A program made the translations under genes and the position numbers. Source: a virus. Taken from it: 27,659 nucleotides of DNA. Location of the stretch: positions 1 to 27,659 of the IMG/VR virus record IMGVR_UViG_3300012012_001280, one strand, 5' to 3'. Under the pieces are notes generated by a model. That model was given only the letters and a program-made list of their open reading frames with translations. It made no database searches and had not been told where the DNA came from. Shown piece after piece: positions 1-5,678 of the stretch. Within the stretch, counting starts at the first letter, position 1; each line of letters opens with the position of its first letter.

Positions 1-64
1 CCATATATCTGTTTTTATAGATTTAATCTATATTATAAATATATAAATAATTAGCAAAAGTCTA
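1..64. repeat. Terminal direct repeat, left copy
   Basis: These 64 bases match 27596-27659 except at position 10 (T here, C at 27605). The last 54 bases are identical. The copy starts inside the first codons of the small minus-strand gene that is complete at the other end, and runs to the stop codon of the 62-427 gene. The likely explanation is one circular or terminally redundant molecule of about 27,595 bp. The single mismatch may be a population variant or an assembly error. Confidence 0.85.
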
Positions 65-427
65 AACCTTATCGATTTTTTTATATATCCATTTTTCCAT
101 GAATTGTATATGCACACTTTTTTCACCATCAGTATCGTAACCCATTAATCGCAAAAATTCTTGGGTATTCTCAAAATCTTCATCAGTTAATTTTGAATAA
201 TGCAAATGTTTGTTGTCTTCTTGTGCTTGACGTTCTTCTTTGGTTAATCTATTGTTTTTGAGATAATGTGAACGGCATACTTCATTTTTACCATACACCC
301 CATTTTTTTTACGATAGAAACTTGTCTCTGGTTTCCACGTTCCACACATTTTACAGAAATACATCATAATCCCTTCTTCATTTAGATATCTCAACCCAAT
401 ATTTTTTTTTAATCTTTCATCACCCAT
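62..427 (-). CDS. Small zinc-finger-like protein
   Basis: This encodes 121 residues with a Cys-rich segment near residues 25-53: C-x2-C (CKMCG), then KPETSFYRKKNGVYGKN, then C-R-S-H. The pattern resembles small zinc-binding modules of phage HNH/endonuclease VII-type proteins, in which C-x2-C, an aromatic FYR segment and a second metal pair bind one zinc. No nuclease domain follows; the rest is charged and helical. The start at 427 lies only seven bases from a promoter-like TATATTTA box, so that transcript would be almost leaderless. The internal Met-Met at residues 21-22 (bases 362-367) follows a GAAGAAGGG stretch and would put the zinc motif right at the N-terminus, so it may be the true start. 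On a circular map the gene reads straight into the late block. Zinc binding is inferred and the function is unknown. Confidence 0.7.
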   Translation of the reverse strand: MGDERLKKNIGLRYLNEEGIMMYFCKMCGTWKPETSFYRKKNGVYGKNEVCRSHYLKNNRLTKEERQAQEDNKHLHYSKLTDEDFENTQEFLRLMGYDTDGEKSVHIQFMEKWIYKKIDKV

Positions 428-433
428 TATTTT

Positions 434-458
434 TAAATATAAATAATTTTATCAAAAG
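434..458 (-). promoter_or_regulatory. Putative phage promoter, CTTTTG-N11-TATATTTA
   Basis: On the minus strand CTTTTG (453-458) is followed after exactly 11 bases by TATATTTA (434-441). The same two boxes with the same spacing occur before 27599 and, on the plus strand, before 696. TATATTTA resembles the Bacteroidota -7 box TAnnTTTG. It probably drives the 62-427 gene and perhaps everything downstream on the circle. Confidence 0.5.
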
Positions 459-520
459 TTGAGATATTTATATATTATAAGGAGTCTTTGTCGACTTCCA
501 TTTTTTATTTTATTTTTATT

Positions 521-552
521 AACCCGGGATTTTGAAATCTCGGGTTTTTTTT
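521..552 (+). terminator. Rho-independent terminator 1 of the control region
   Basis: A ten-pair stem (521-530 with 537-546, core CCCGGGAT/ATCTCGGG) is followed by a run of eight T. One pair is G-U in plus-strand RNA but would be C-A in minus-strand RNA, so the structure favours plus-strand transcription. No plus-strand gene lies upstream, so it must end a short RNA or block antisense read-through. A weaker hairpin (481-499, GGAGTC with GACTTCC) followed by a T-rich stretch lies just before it. Confidence 0.8.
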
Positions 553-561
553 GTATATTTG
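531..561 (+). promoter_or_regulatory. Bacteroidota-type promoter TTTG-N19-TATATTTG
   Basis: TTTG (531-534) and TATATTTG (554-561) are separated by 19 bases, an exact match to the -33/-7 arrangement described for Bacteroides and Flavobacterium housekeeping promoters. The -33 box lies in the loop of terminator 1. A start near 568 would give a transcript of about 70 bases ending at the second terminator, or a leader for the 696 gene if that terminator is read through. Confidence 0.55.
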
Positions 562-567
562 ATTTGG

Positions 568-639
568 ATTTATAATATAGGTCCAGTTTTTGTTTTTGTA
601 AGTCCAGCGATTTTGGTGTAGTCGCTGGACTTTTTTTTT
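568..639 (+). ncRNA. Possible short RNA or attenuated leader
   Basis: The stretch lies between a good promoter and a strong terminator and has no open frame of note. GTCCAG occurs twice (581-586 and 602-607) and both copies can pair with CTGGAC at 625-630, so a competing hairpin is possible. It could be a stable small RNA or an attenuator ahead of the replication operon. Expression is inferred only from the flanking signals. Confidence 0.35.
601..639 (+). terminator. Rho-independent terminator 2 of the control region
   Basis: A perfect ten-pair stem (AGTCCAGCGA at 601-610 with TCGCTGGACT at 622-631) is followed by a run of T to 639. This is a strong plus-strand terminator only 55 bases before the 696 gene. 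Confidence 0.85.
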
Positions 640-652
640 GATTTATTTTGAA

Positions 653-677
653 CTTTTGATTTTTTTTTGTATATTTA
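653..677 (+). promoter_or_regulatory. Putative promoter of the replication operon, CTTTTG-N11-TATATTTA
   Basis: CTTTTG (653-658), 11 bases, TATATTTA (670-677), then an A-rich leader of 18 bases to the ATG at 696. The boxes and spacing are the same as at 434-458 and 27631-27655. A TTTG at 647-650 lies 19 bases from the same TATATTTA, so the site also fits the ordinary host -33/-7 pattern. It is probably the main promoter for 696-2229. Confidence 0.6.
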
Positions 678-695
678 TAATAAAAAAAACAAACT

Positions 696-1190
696 ATGAA
701 AAATTTTTTTGAAAACTATTATGTTACACAACACGGTGAAGTCTACCAAAAGACTGATAACGAGTATGTTTGGGTTGAACCAAGAATGTGGCAAGGACTA
801 AGGGTGCTCGATTTATTTGATACCAAAAATAGAAAGAAAATACGATTTAAAATTCATCGACTGGTTGCGGAAACATATATTCCAAATCCAGAAAATCATA
901 ATGAAGTTATTCATATTGATTTTAATAAATTAAATAATCATGTTGATAACTTAAAATGGGTCCCTCGATACTATTCACTGCATTATACAAAACATCAAAA
1001 TCATAATGCAAGTGGTGAAATGCACGGTAATGCAAAAATAAGGGAAGAACAGGTTATCTTTATCCGCGAAAACTTTTATCAAATGGGTATAACTCAAAAA
1101 GCAATGGGACAAATGTTTGGTATTAATCAACAAACTGTTAGCAATATTTTACATAATAAAAGTTGGAATAAAATCAAAGATAATGAATAA
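696..1190 (+). CDS. HNH-type homing endonuclease-like protein with C-terminal HTH
   Basis: This 164-residue protein has the layout of NUMOD4-HNH phage endonucleases. The N-terminus (YYVTQHGEVYQ) is NUMOD4-like, the middle carries IHRLVAETYIPNP and an HNH core (VIHIDFNKLNNHVDNLKWV, about residues 71-89), and residues 107-160 are a helix-turn-helix (ITQKAMGQMFGINQQTVSNIL). The HNH core normally reads N-H-x-D; here the Asn is Ile72 while His73 is kept, so cleavage may be weakened. The HTH closely resembles those at 2029-2229 and 26898-27395. It is the first gene of the plus-strand operon and overlaps the next by eight bases. It could be a homing nuclease or a domesticated DNA-binding regulator. 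Confidence 0.8.
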   Translation: MKNFFENYYVTQHGEVYQKTDNEYVWVEPRMWQGLRVLDLFDTKNRKKIRFKIHRLVAETYIPNPENHNEVIHIDFNKLNNHVDNLKWVPRYYSLHYTKHQNHNASGEMHGNAKIREEQVIFIRENFYQMGITQKAMGQMFGINQQTVSNILHNKSWNKIKDNE

Positions 1191-1980
1191 AAGAATAAAT
1201 CGAGCAAGTGACACTATTGGAATTAAAGGGACAATTCCAATAAAAAAAGAAACATTACATCCAAAAAAAAATTATAGTGTTGATGAACAGATTATTTTAC
1301 TTTATTTACTATCTTTACCTCCGCAATGGAATTTGAAGCAAGATTGGATAATACGTCAGTATGATGGTATAATAGGTAGGAATAGAATTAAGAAAGCTTG
1401 GGCATCCTTAAAATTGAAAGGTCATTTAATTAAAAAAACCGGTACCAACTTTACTGATGTATATTGGATAGTTTATGAATTACCGGTATACCGAGAACCG
1501 GTACACCGGGAACTGGTACACAATAATACTAAGATTAAAGATACAGATAATAAAGAAACAGATAATAAAGAAAATACTAGTATTATACTGGGTAAATTTG
1601 AAAATAAAGAAAAAGATAATTATATTTGTAATACAAATGATGAAGAAATGAAATACACGCAAGAACAATACCAAAAATATTTTGAAGAATATAAAAAGCA
1701 AAATGCTTATAAACTGGGTATCAAAATTCAAGATGAAATTCCATTACCAAAAAAAGTTGATGGATTTGTTGCAAAACAAAATTTAGTTGATATAGAATAT
1801 CAATTGCAAAATGAATTTTATAAAATTGATAAAAATTTATTATTTGAATACATCAAAAATAATCAAGAAGATAGATTACCATTAATCATGGGCAAACAAT
1901 TAACTATGTCGCAACAACAATTGTGTGAGAAGTATAGAGAAATGATTTCCCAACCGAACGTTAGTGAAGGAAATCTTTGA
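1183..1980 (+). CDS. Winged-helix replication initiator-like protein
   Basis: The ATG at 1183 overlaps the end of the previous gene and gives 265 residues; an earlier in-frame ATG at 1117 would overlap that gene by 74 bases and is unlikely. Residues 30-100 form a winged helix typical of phage and plasmid initiators (YSVDEQIILLYLLSLP, then GRNRIKKAWASLKLKGHLIKK). A low-complexity linker (residues 100-135, rich in Asp, Asn, Lys) leads to a helical C-terminal half with no motif I recognise. The DNA coding for the linker holds short tandem repeats like an origin. This is the architecture of lambda O: DNA-binding head, origin in the linker, and a C-terminal part that would recruit the host helicase. 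No polymerase, primase or helicase is encoded nearby. The replication role is inferred from fold and context. Confidence 0.65.
   Translation: MNKRINRASDTIGIKGTIPIKKETLHPKKNYSVDEQIILLYLLSLPPQWNLKQDWIIRQYDGIIGRNRIKKAWASLKLKGHLIKKTGTNFTDVYWIVYELPVYREPVHRELVHNNTKIKDTDNKETDNKENTSIILGKFENKEKDNYICNTNDEEMKYTQEQYQKYFEEYKKQNAYKLGIKIQDEIPLPKKVDGFVAKQNLVDIEYQLQNEFYKIDKNLLFEYIKNNQEDRLPLIMGKQLTMSQQQLCEKYREMISQPNVSEGNL
1437..1583 (+). other. Candidate replication origin: iterons plus AT-rich repeats
   Basis: Three tandem copies of a 15-base unit start at 1482, 1497 and 1512 (ACCGGTATACCGAGA, ACCGGTACACCGGGA, and a diverged ACTGGTACACAATAA). A fourth related copy (AACCGGTACCAAC) lies at 1437-1449. They are GC-rich islands in AT-rich DNA. 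Thirty bases on, a 15-base AT-rich unit (ACAGATAATAAAGAA) is repeated twice at 1543-1572, followed by the palindrome ATACTAGTAT (1574-1583). Iterons beside an easily melted repeat inside the initiator gene match the lambda O/ori arrangement. Confidence 0.5.
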
Positions 1981-2028
1981 TAAAATGAACACCTCACCTC
2001 TTAGTGTAACCAATTAAAAACAAAAAAA

Positions 2029-2229
2029 ATGAAAAACCCTAAACATCGATATGGCGAGAATCATGGTCGCAGTAAACTAAGAGAAGACCAAGTGAGAGAT
2101 ATTCACTACCTTTATAACACGGGTAATTTAACCCAACAAGAAATTGCAACAGAATTAGGTGTGAACCAACGAACAGTTTCCAACATTGTTAACGGTAAAA
2201 GTTGGAGACATCTAAAACTTGACGAATAA
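2029..2229 (+). CDS. Stand-alone HTH protein related to HNH C-termini
   Basis: This 66-residue basic protein is almost entirely one helix-turn-helix (LTQQEIATELGVNQRTVSNIVNG, about residues 34-56). It aligns from end to end with the C-terminal domain of the 696-1190 protein: both have GE-x-HG, K-[LI]-REEQV/REDQV, TVSNI and N/GKSW. It therefore looks like an HNH-endonuclease DNA-binding tail living as an independent protein, plausibly a small repressor or activator of this phage. It has its own A-rich leader and lies 48 bases behind the initiator gene as the last gene of the operon. It could instead be a degraded remnant, but its clean start and good leader argue against that. Confidence 0.75.
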   Translation: MKNPKHRYGENHGRSKLREDQVRDIHYLYNTGNLTQQEIATELGVNQRTVSNIVNGKSWRHLKLDE

Positions 2230-2315
2230 GACATTATTTTTGTTAGGTGGTATACTGATACCAAAAACAAAAAATAATTCAACCTGATTAATCTGGTGAA
2301 GAAACTCGATAAGTT
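2230..2315. other. Convergent intergenic region with inverted repeats
   Basis: The plus operon and the minus late block converge here. I see two inverted repeats: GGTAT-ACTG-ATACC (about 2255-2268) and a near-perfect 16-base palindrome, ACCTGATTAATCTGGT (2282-2297). Neither is followed by a T run on either strand, so no standard terminator is evident. The palindrome could be an operator. Confidence 0.4.
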
Positions 2316-2606
2316 TTAAAGGTTAATGTTGAGTTCCTTTAACTTTTCCTTCAGAAATTGATTCTCACCCTCAAGTTTTGCCATATGTTTTTCCATTTCA
2401 AATATCTTGGTTCCCATATTAACAATATCCTCTTTTAATTTTTCAATTTCTTCTTTTTGTTGTTGACTAGTCTCGCGCCACATTTGTAAGACTTCTCTTG
2501 CATTTTGTATTTCACTTGTCGTGGCTTGAAATTTACCGGCAGTAAACCAAGTAATTACACCGGTTATAATTGCAACAATAACTTCTGATATTGGTATTTG
2601 GTCCAT
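2316..2606 (-). CDS. Membrane-anchored coiled-coil protein, holin/spanin candidate
   Basis: This 96-residue protein has a single hydrophobic segment at about residues 8-25 (EVIVAIITGVITWFTAG), followed by a long charged coiled coil (QQQKEEIEKLKEDI to the end). One N-terminal membrane helix with a periplasmic or cytoplasmic coiled coil fits an inner-membrane spanin (Rz-like) or a pinholin. It is the last gene of the late block, one base after the adaptor gene, and is the only candidate lysis protein in the window. No endolysin gene is recognisable beside it. The topology is readable from the sequence; the lysis role is inferred. Confidence 0.6.
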   Translation of the reverse strand: MDQIPISEVIVAIITGVITWFTAGKFQATTSEIQNAREVLQMWRETSQQQKEEIEKLKEDIVNMGTKIFEMEKHMAKLEGENQFLKEKLKELNINL

Positions 2607-2607
2607 A

Positions 2608-3195
2608 TTAAGAATTAGTTACGTGACCGTACCAAGCGGGATAGGGACAATTTCTTTCATCAAACCAACCCCAATTACCTGGCATTGAAATAGGTGATTT
2701 GAACGCAGTATTTTGACTTGGTTGCAATTGTTCCTTTTGGTTATCCGTATATTCGGGAAAAAGATTTGAATTAAATATAAGATATCTTCTCATCATATTG
2801 TTATTAAATTCAGCATCATCTTTAACATTTGTTTTTAGTTGAAGATATGTTTTGAATTCAATCTTTTGACCTTGTTCAGAACTATTTGATACCAATCCAA
2901 TTGATAAGAATTTTGCAATGAAATTATCCAATGCACGATAAATAGAAAACCCAATTAAAGTGGGTTGGATATATTTGTCCAATAAAGTTTTGTAATGAAT
3001 ATTACCGGCTTGATTGATTGTATTATTATCAACCAAATCCAAAATTTTATTGTATAATTTTGTTCCAAGTGTTTCTTGGATTTCAATATTTTGACTGGTT
3101 AAAATTGAATATCTTAATTCATTGGCTTGAACATTTTCACCAATGTAACTATAAGATTTTAATACATTCTCTGATATTAATAATATGTTATTCAT
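2608..3195 (-). CDS. Head-tail adaptor (neck) protein
   Basis: This 195-residue, mostly helical protein has the pattern of Bacteroidota phage neck or adaptor proteins: an early helix pair with IQETLGTKLYNKILDLV, then LLDKYIQPTLIGFSIYRALDNF. The Trp/Pro-rich tail (GNWGWFDERNCPYPAWYG) is also seen in such proteins. It would dock under the portal and form the first ring of the connector. Its ATG shares one base with the portal stop codon, so the two are translationally coupled, as expected for partners in the connector. The family assignment is from resemblance and position. Confidence 0.6.
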   Translation of the reverse strand: MNNILLISENVLKSYSYIGENVQANELRYSILTSQNIEIQETLGTKLYNKILDLVDNNTINQAGNIHYKTLLDKYIQPTLIGFSIYRALDNFIAKFLSIGLVSNSSEQGQKIEFKTYLQLKTNVKDDAEFNNNMMRRYLIFNSNLFPEYTDNQKEQLQPSQNTAFKSPISMPGNWGWFDERNCPYPAWYGHVTNS

Positions 3196-4250
3196 TATTC
3201 TAAAATTTTGTTTTGTATTATTTTTAAATCAACATTCTCATCCAAATGTATTAGTTTAACAATGTTATCTAGTTCTCCTATTAAATACTTTTGAAATGGT
3301 TTAATTGTTGTTGATAAGAATAAATTATACGATGTGGTTAATTGGTCTGCAGATGAAGAAAAACCTTGTGGTGATGGTAAACCGATGATTGCACCATCGA
3401 TAATTTTATGACCACTCATGATTTGTCTTTGTACCAATTCAAAGATACTACTGAAATAACCATCTTCAACATTGGTTTGGATTTGAGTAATCTCCGGTTT
3501 TTGTTCTGACTCGCCATAACTTATAATTACCCTTCCCGCATTCTCTGCACCCTGATATCTTTCTTCAATCTTTCGCAACACTTGGAATTGTTCATTCTCA
3601 CTTTCAGGTTGTTGTTGATTAAAGTGAACCCACAATGATGGACTTAGACCATTCTTAATGTTATGTAAATTGAAAACAGATATCTGTTCATTTAATTTAA
3701 CGTCATTGATAACACTAATCCAATCAGGACAACCGTAATAATCAAATGCAGCGTGTTCTTGTTTTATGTGGATTACTTGACGATTTTCTCTATCTTCAGA
3801 ATTAAAACTCGCAAATTCAATCACATTTTTTTTGGTTGGTTTCCACCATTCTCTGCAATAAAAATAATTATCATCTTTTCCGACCCTCATGTATTTTGCT
3901 GGTAAAATATGAACACTCGCCAAACCTTCGTTTCTATCACGTCTCCATACTGCTTCCAAAAATAAATTACCTGTCACCATATATTCAAAGACCATTTTTC
4001 TAAACAAAAAATTCAATGAATCAGATTCATTCATCATATAGTTTTTCTCAAATCCCATTCCCACAATTGCATCAATCTTGGAACGAAGACATGCGTTATG
4101 AATTGGAGAAACGTCTGTTAATCTCAATAATTCATAAGGGTACATATTGTTTGCACCCCATCGAATATATGGTTCATTTTTATTTTCTGTGACCTCAATG
4201 AAAGTTTCAGTTGTGTCATATTTTGAAAAGTCTAATCTATGTATTTTCAT
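3195..4250 (-). CDS. Portal protein
   Basis: This encodes 351 residues from the ATG at 4250; a longer reading frame to 4316 would overlap the previous gene by 80 bases, so the inner start is preferred. Typical portal features of Bacteroidota siphophages are PYIRWGANNMYPYELLRL near the N-terminus, HNACLRSKIDAIVGMGF, FEYMVTGNLFLEAVWRR, and a helical C-terminal half with FSSSADQLTTSYNLF. The portal forms the dodecameric DNA channel at one head vertex, takes TerL during packaging and the adaptor afterwards. It is coupled to the adaptor gene. It lies more than 20 kb from TerL on this strand, which is unusual. Confidence 0.8.
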   Translation of the reverse strand: MKIHRLDFSKYDTTETFIEVTENKNEPYIRWGANNMYPYELLRLTDVSPIHNACLRSKIDAIVGMGFEKNYMMNESDSLNFLFRKMVFEYMVTGNLFLEAVWRRDRNEGLASVHILPAKYMRVGKDDNYFYCREWWKPTKKNVIEFASFNSEDRENRQVIHIKQEHAAFDYYGCPDWISVINDVKLNEQISVFNLHNIKNGLSPSLWVHFNQQQPESENEQFQVLRKIEERYQGAENAGRVIISYGESEQKPEITQIQTNVEDGYFSSIFELVQRQIMSGHKIIDGAIIGLPSPQGFSSSADQLTTSYNLFLSTTIKPFQKYLIGELDNIVKLIHLDENVDLKIIQNKILE

Positions 4251-4692
4251 ATACTTTAAATTGTATTTCTGATAAGTTATTTGATGTATTTCCTGTGTTA
4301 CTATCGTAAGTTTCAAATGTTATATTTTCTGTCACACGTAATATACTTTCGTTTACAACATTATAAGAATTGATTGGATTTAAATTCGTTGATGATGTTT
4401 GCTCATAAACCAATAAATAATATTCGCCAGGAATTAAATGAAGATTAACATTGGTTATTGATGTTCCCGTATATATTTCTGCAGCATTTGGATTAACATC
4501 AATGTTAAAATGGTCTTCTGCGGGAAGATAACTAACACTGGGTGGAATACGATAAGGTATTGCTCTCCATATTTGGTTGGTTACCTTATGTTTAAAATTA
4601 AAAAGATAATAAACTGTACCCGATAATAACTTATTCCTCGAACAAGTTAAATACATGGTTTGACCTGTTGTGTCACCAGAAAGATATATCAT
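4237..4692 (-). CDS. Beta-rich putative virion protein
   Basis: This 151-residue protein looks all-beta, with alternating hydrophobic strands and many Ser, Thr and Asn residues. A central segment, LIPGEYYLLVYEQTSSTNLN, resembles Ig-like or fibre-type modules in Bacteroidota phage structural proteins. There is no signal peptide. The start overlaps the previous gene by four bases (ATGA) and the end overlaps the portal start. Lying among connector genes, it may decorate the head or neck. The exact function is not recognised. Confidence 0.6.
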   Translation of the reverse strand: MIYLSGDTTGQTMYLTCSRNKLLSGTVYYLFNFKHKVTNQIWRAIPYRIPPSVSYLPAEDHFNIDVNPNAAEIYTGTSITNVNLHLIPGEYYLLVYEQTSSTNLNPINSYNVVNESILRVTENITFETYDSNTGNTSNNLSEIQFKVYENT

Positions 4693-4910
4693 ATTTTATA
4701 CTTATTTAATTCTTGTTCAACAAATTTTATTAAATTTTCATTTGTTATATTATTATCGCTTTTGGCGGGATAGTTTATAACTATTGAACATTTACGTTGT
4801 ATTTCATCATCACCGAATTCAATGAGAATTTGACACTCATTAAAATCAATATCAAAACAAACTTGCTTGATTATATAATACGCATATAATGTATTATTAA
4901 TTGAAAACAT
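4689..4910 (-). CDS. Small protein of unknown function
   Basis: This 73-residue protein has alternating strands and one C-terminal helix (NENLIKFVEQELNKY). I recognise no family. It is the first gene after the double terminator and is coupled by an ATGA overlap to the next gene, so it probably belongs to the portal/adaptor unit. Its leader carries GGTATTTATTATAG just before the ATG. Confidence 0.55.
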   Translation of the reverse strand: MFSINNTLYAYYIIKQVCFDIDFNECQILIEFGDDEIQRKCSIVINYPAKSDNNITNENLIKFVEQELNKYKI

Positions 4911-4954
4911 CTATAATAAATACCTAATTTGAAGAAGAAAATCAGATTTATAAC

Positions 4955-4992
4955 AAAAAACCCTGCTATTCATTAAGAATTAGCAGGGTTTT
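4955..4992 (-). terminator. Rho-independent terminator, late block (second)
   Basis: The stem CCCTGCTA (4961-4968) pairs perfectly with TAGCAGGG (4981-4988) and is extended by A-T pairs. On the minus strand it is followed by six T. It lies between the 5016-5045 promoter and the 4689-4910 gene, so it either ends a short RNA or partly attenuates the portal unit. Confidence 0.8.
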
Positions 4993-5015
4993 GATATGAC
5001 CAACATTCAATAACA

Positions 5016-5045
5016 TAAATATACGAAATATTTTTATTTTTTCAA
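5016..5045 (-). promoter_or_regulatory. Putative promoter TTG-N19-TATATTTA
   Basis: On the minus strand TTG (5043-5045) and TATATTTA (5016-5023) are 19 bases apart. The site lies between two terminators, as at 531-561. It would start RNA near 5008, either a transcript of about 55 bases or the portal-unit mRNA if the next terminator is read through. Confidence 0.45.
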
Positions 5046-5051
5046 TAATAT

Positions 5052-5085
5052 AAAAAAAAACCCCCGAATTTCTTCGAGGGTTTTT
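5052..5085 (-). terminator. Rho-independent terminator after the capsid genes
   Basis: The stem CCCCCGAA (5061-5068) pairs with TTCGAGGG (5073-5080) around a four-base loop and is followed on the minus strand by nine T. One pair is G-U only in minus-strand RNA, which fixes the strand. It lies about 20 bases after the stop of the 5104-5643 gene and would end the highly expressed capsid transcripts. Confidence 0.85.
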
Positions 5086-5103
5086 AATCAGATTTAATTC
5101 CAA

Positions 5104-5643
5104 TTATTGAACAGTGATACCTGTCATGACCGCTTGGAGGGTAGTGGTCACATCAATTTCCATGCTTGGATTAGGTTCACCACCTGACATAGTAAATGTC
5201 ACACCGTTGGCATCGTTGTAAGCCTGACCCATTAACATGGAACCAGCACTTACGGTAAGACCATTTTCTTGGCCAACCAACCAATAACGACCGTTATTGT
5301 CTTCAATTATGATTATTAAATCATTGGGTTTGATAAGGTCAAACCATTTTGTACGTAAAATTTGGTCTAATTTAGGTAATGTTACAACTAAACTTGGGAC
5401 AAATACTACTGATTGGGCTGTCTCGTTCACCTGAAGTTCTTCAGTAAACGAAGAAGACTGTTTTACAAGTTCGTACTTGTAAAATGTTCCTGTACCCGCA
5501 ATCGCAGTGATGCCACCTGTTTGAGTTGATGTTACACCTGTAATTGCATTACCAGCTCCGCCTAAAACCCAAAGGGCTTTAACACCACCAGTACTTGCAT
5601 TACGACAATCTAATGTATGACCGCTCGAAATATAACAACTCAT
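5104..5643 (-). CDS. Abundant virion protein, tail-tube or capsid-associated candidate
   Basis: This 179-residue, beta-rich protein starts MSCYISSGHTLDCRNASTGG and contains KALWVLGG, a pattern I associate with structural proteins of Bacteroidota tailed phages. The middle has PSLVVTLPKLDQILRTKW and a hydrophobic strand (DLIIIIED) followed by GRYWLVGQ. It directly follows the major capsid gene and is closed by a strong terminator, which suggests a second very abundant protein. Its length suits a tail-tube protein, and no other tube candidate is visible in the window. A capsid cement protein is the alternative. Confidence 0.55.
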   Translation of the reverse strand: MSCYISSGHTLDCRNASTGGVKALWVLGGAGNAITGVTSTQTGGITAIAGTGTFYKYELVKQSSSFTEELQVNETAQSVVFVPSLVVTLPKLDQILRTKWFDLIKPNDLIIIIEDNNGRYWLVGQENGLTVSAGSMLMGQAYNDANGVTFTMSGGEPNPSMEIDVTTTLQAVMTGITVQ

Positions 5644-5678
5644 AGTTTTTTATAATTTTTAATTTTAAGGTTTATGCA

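Noticed and set aside
1-64. T4-type late promoter TATAAATA
   Set aside because: The TATAAATA reading is on the plus strand, away from the gene; in the gene's direction the box reads TATATTTA, which fits the host-type -7 element.
1480-1731. Antisense Phe/Ile-rich membrane-protein-like frame
   Set aside because: It lies opposite the A-rich linker of the initiator gene, which forces Phe and Ile codons on the other strand; there is no leader or context.
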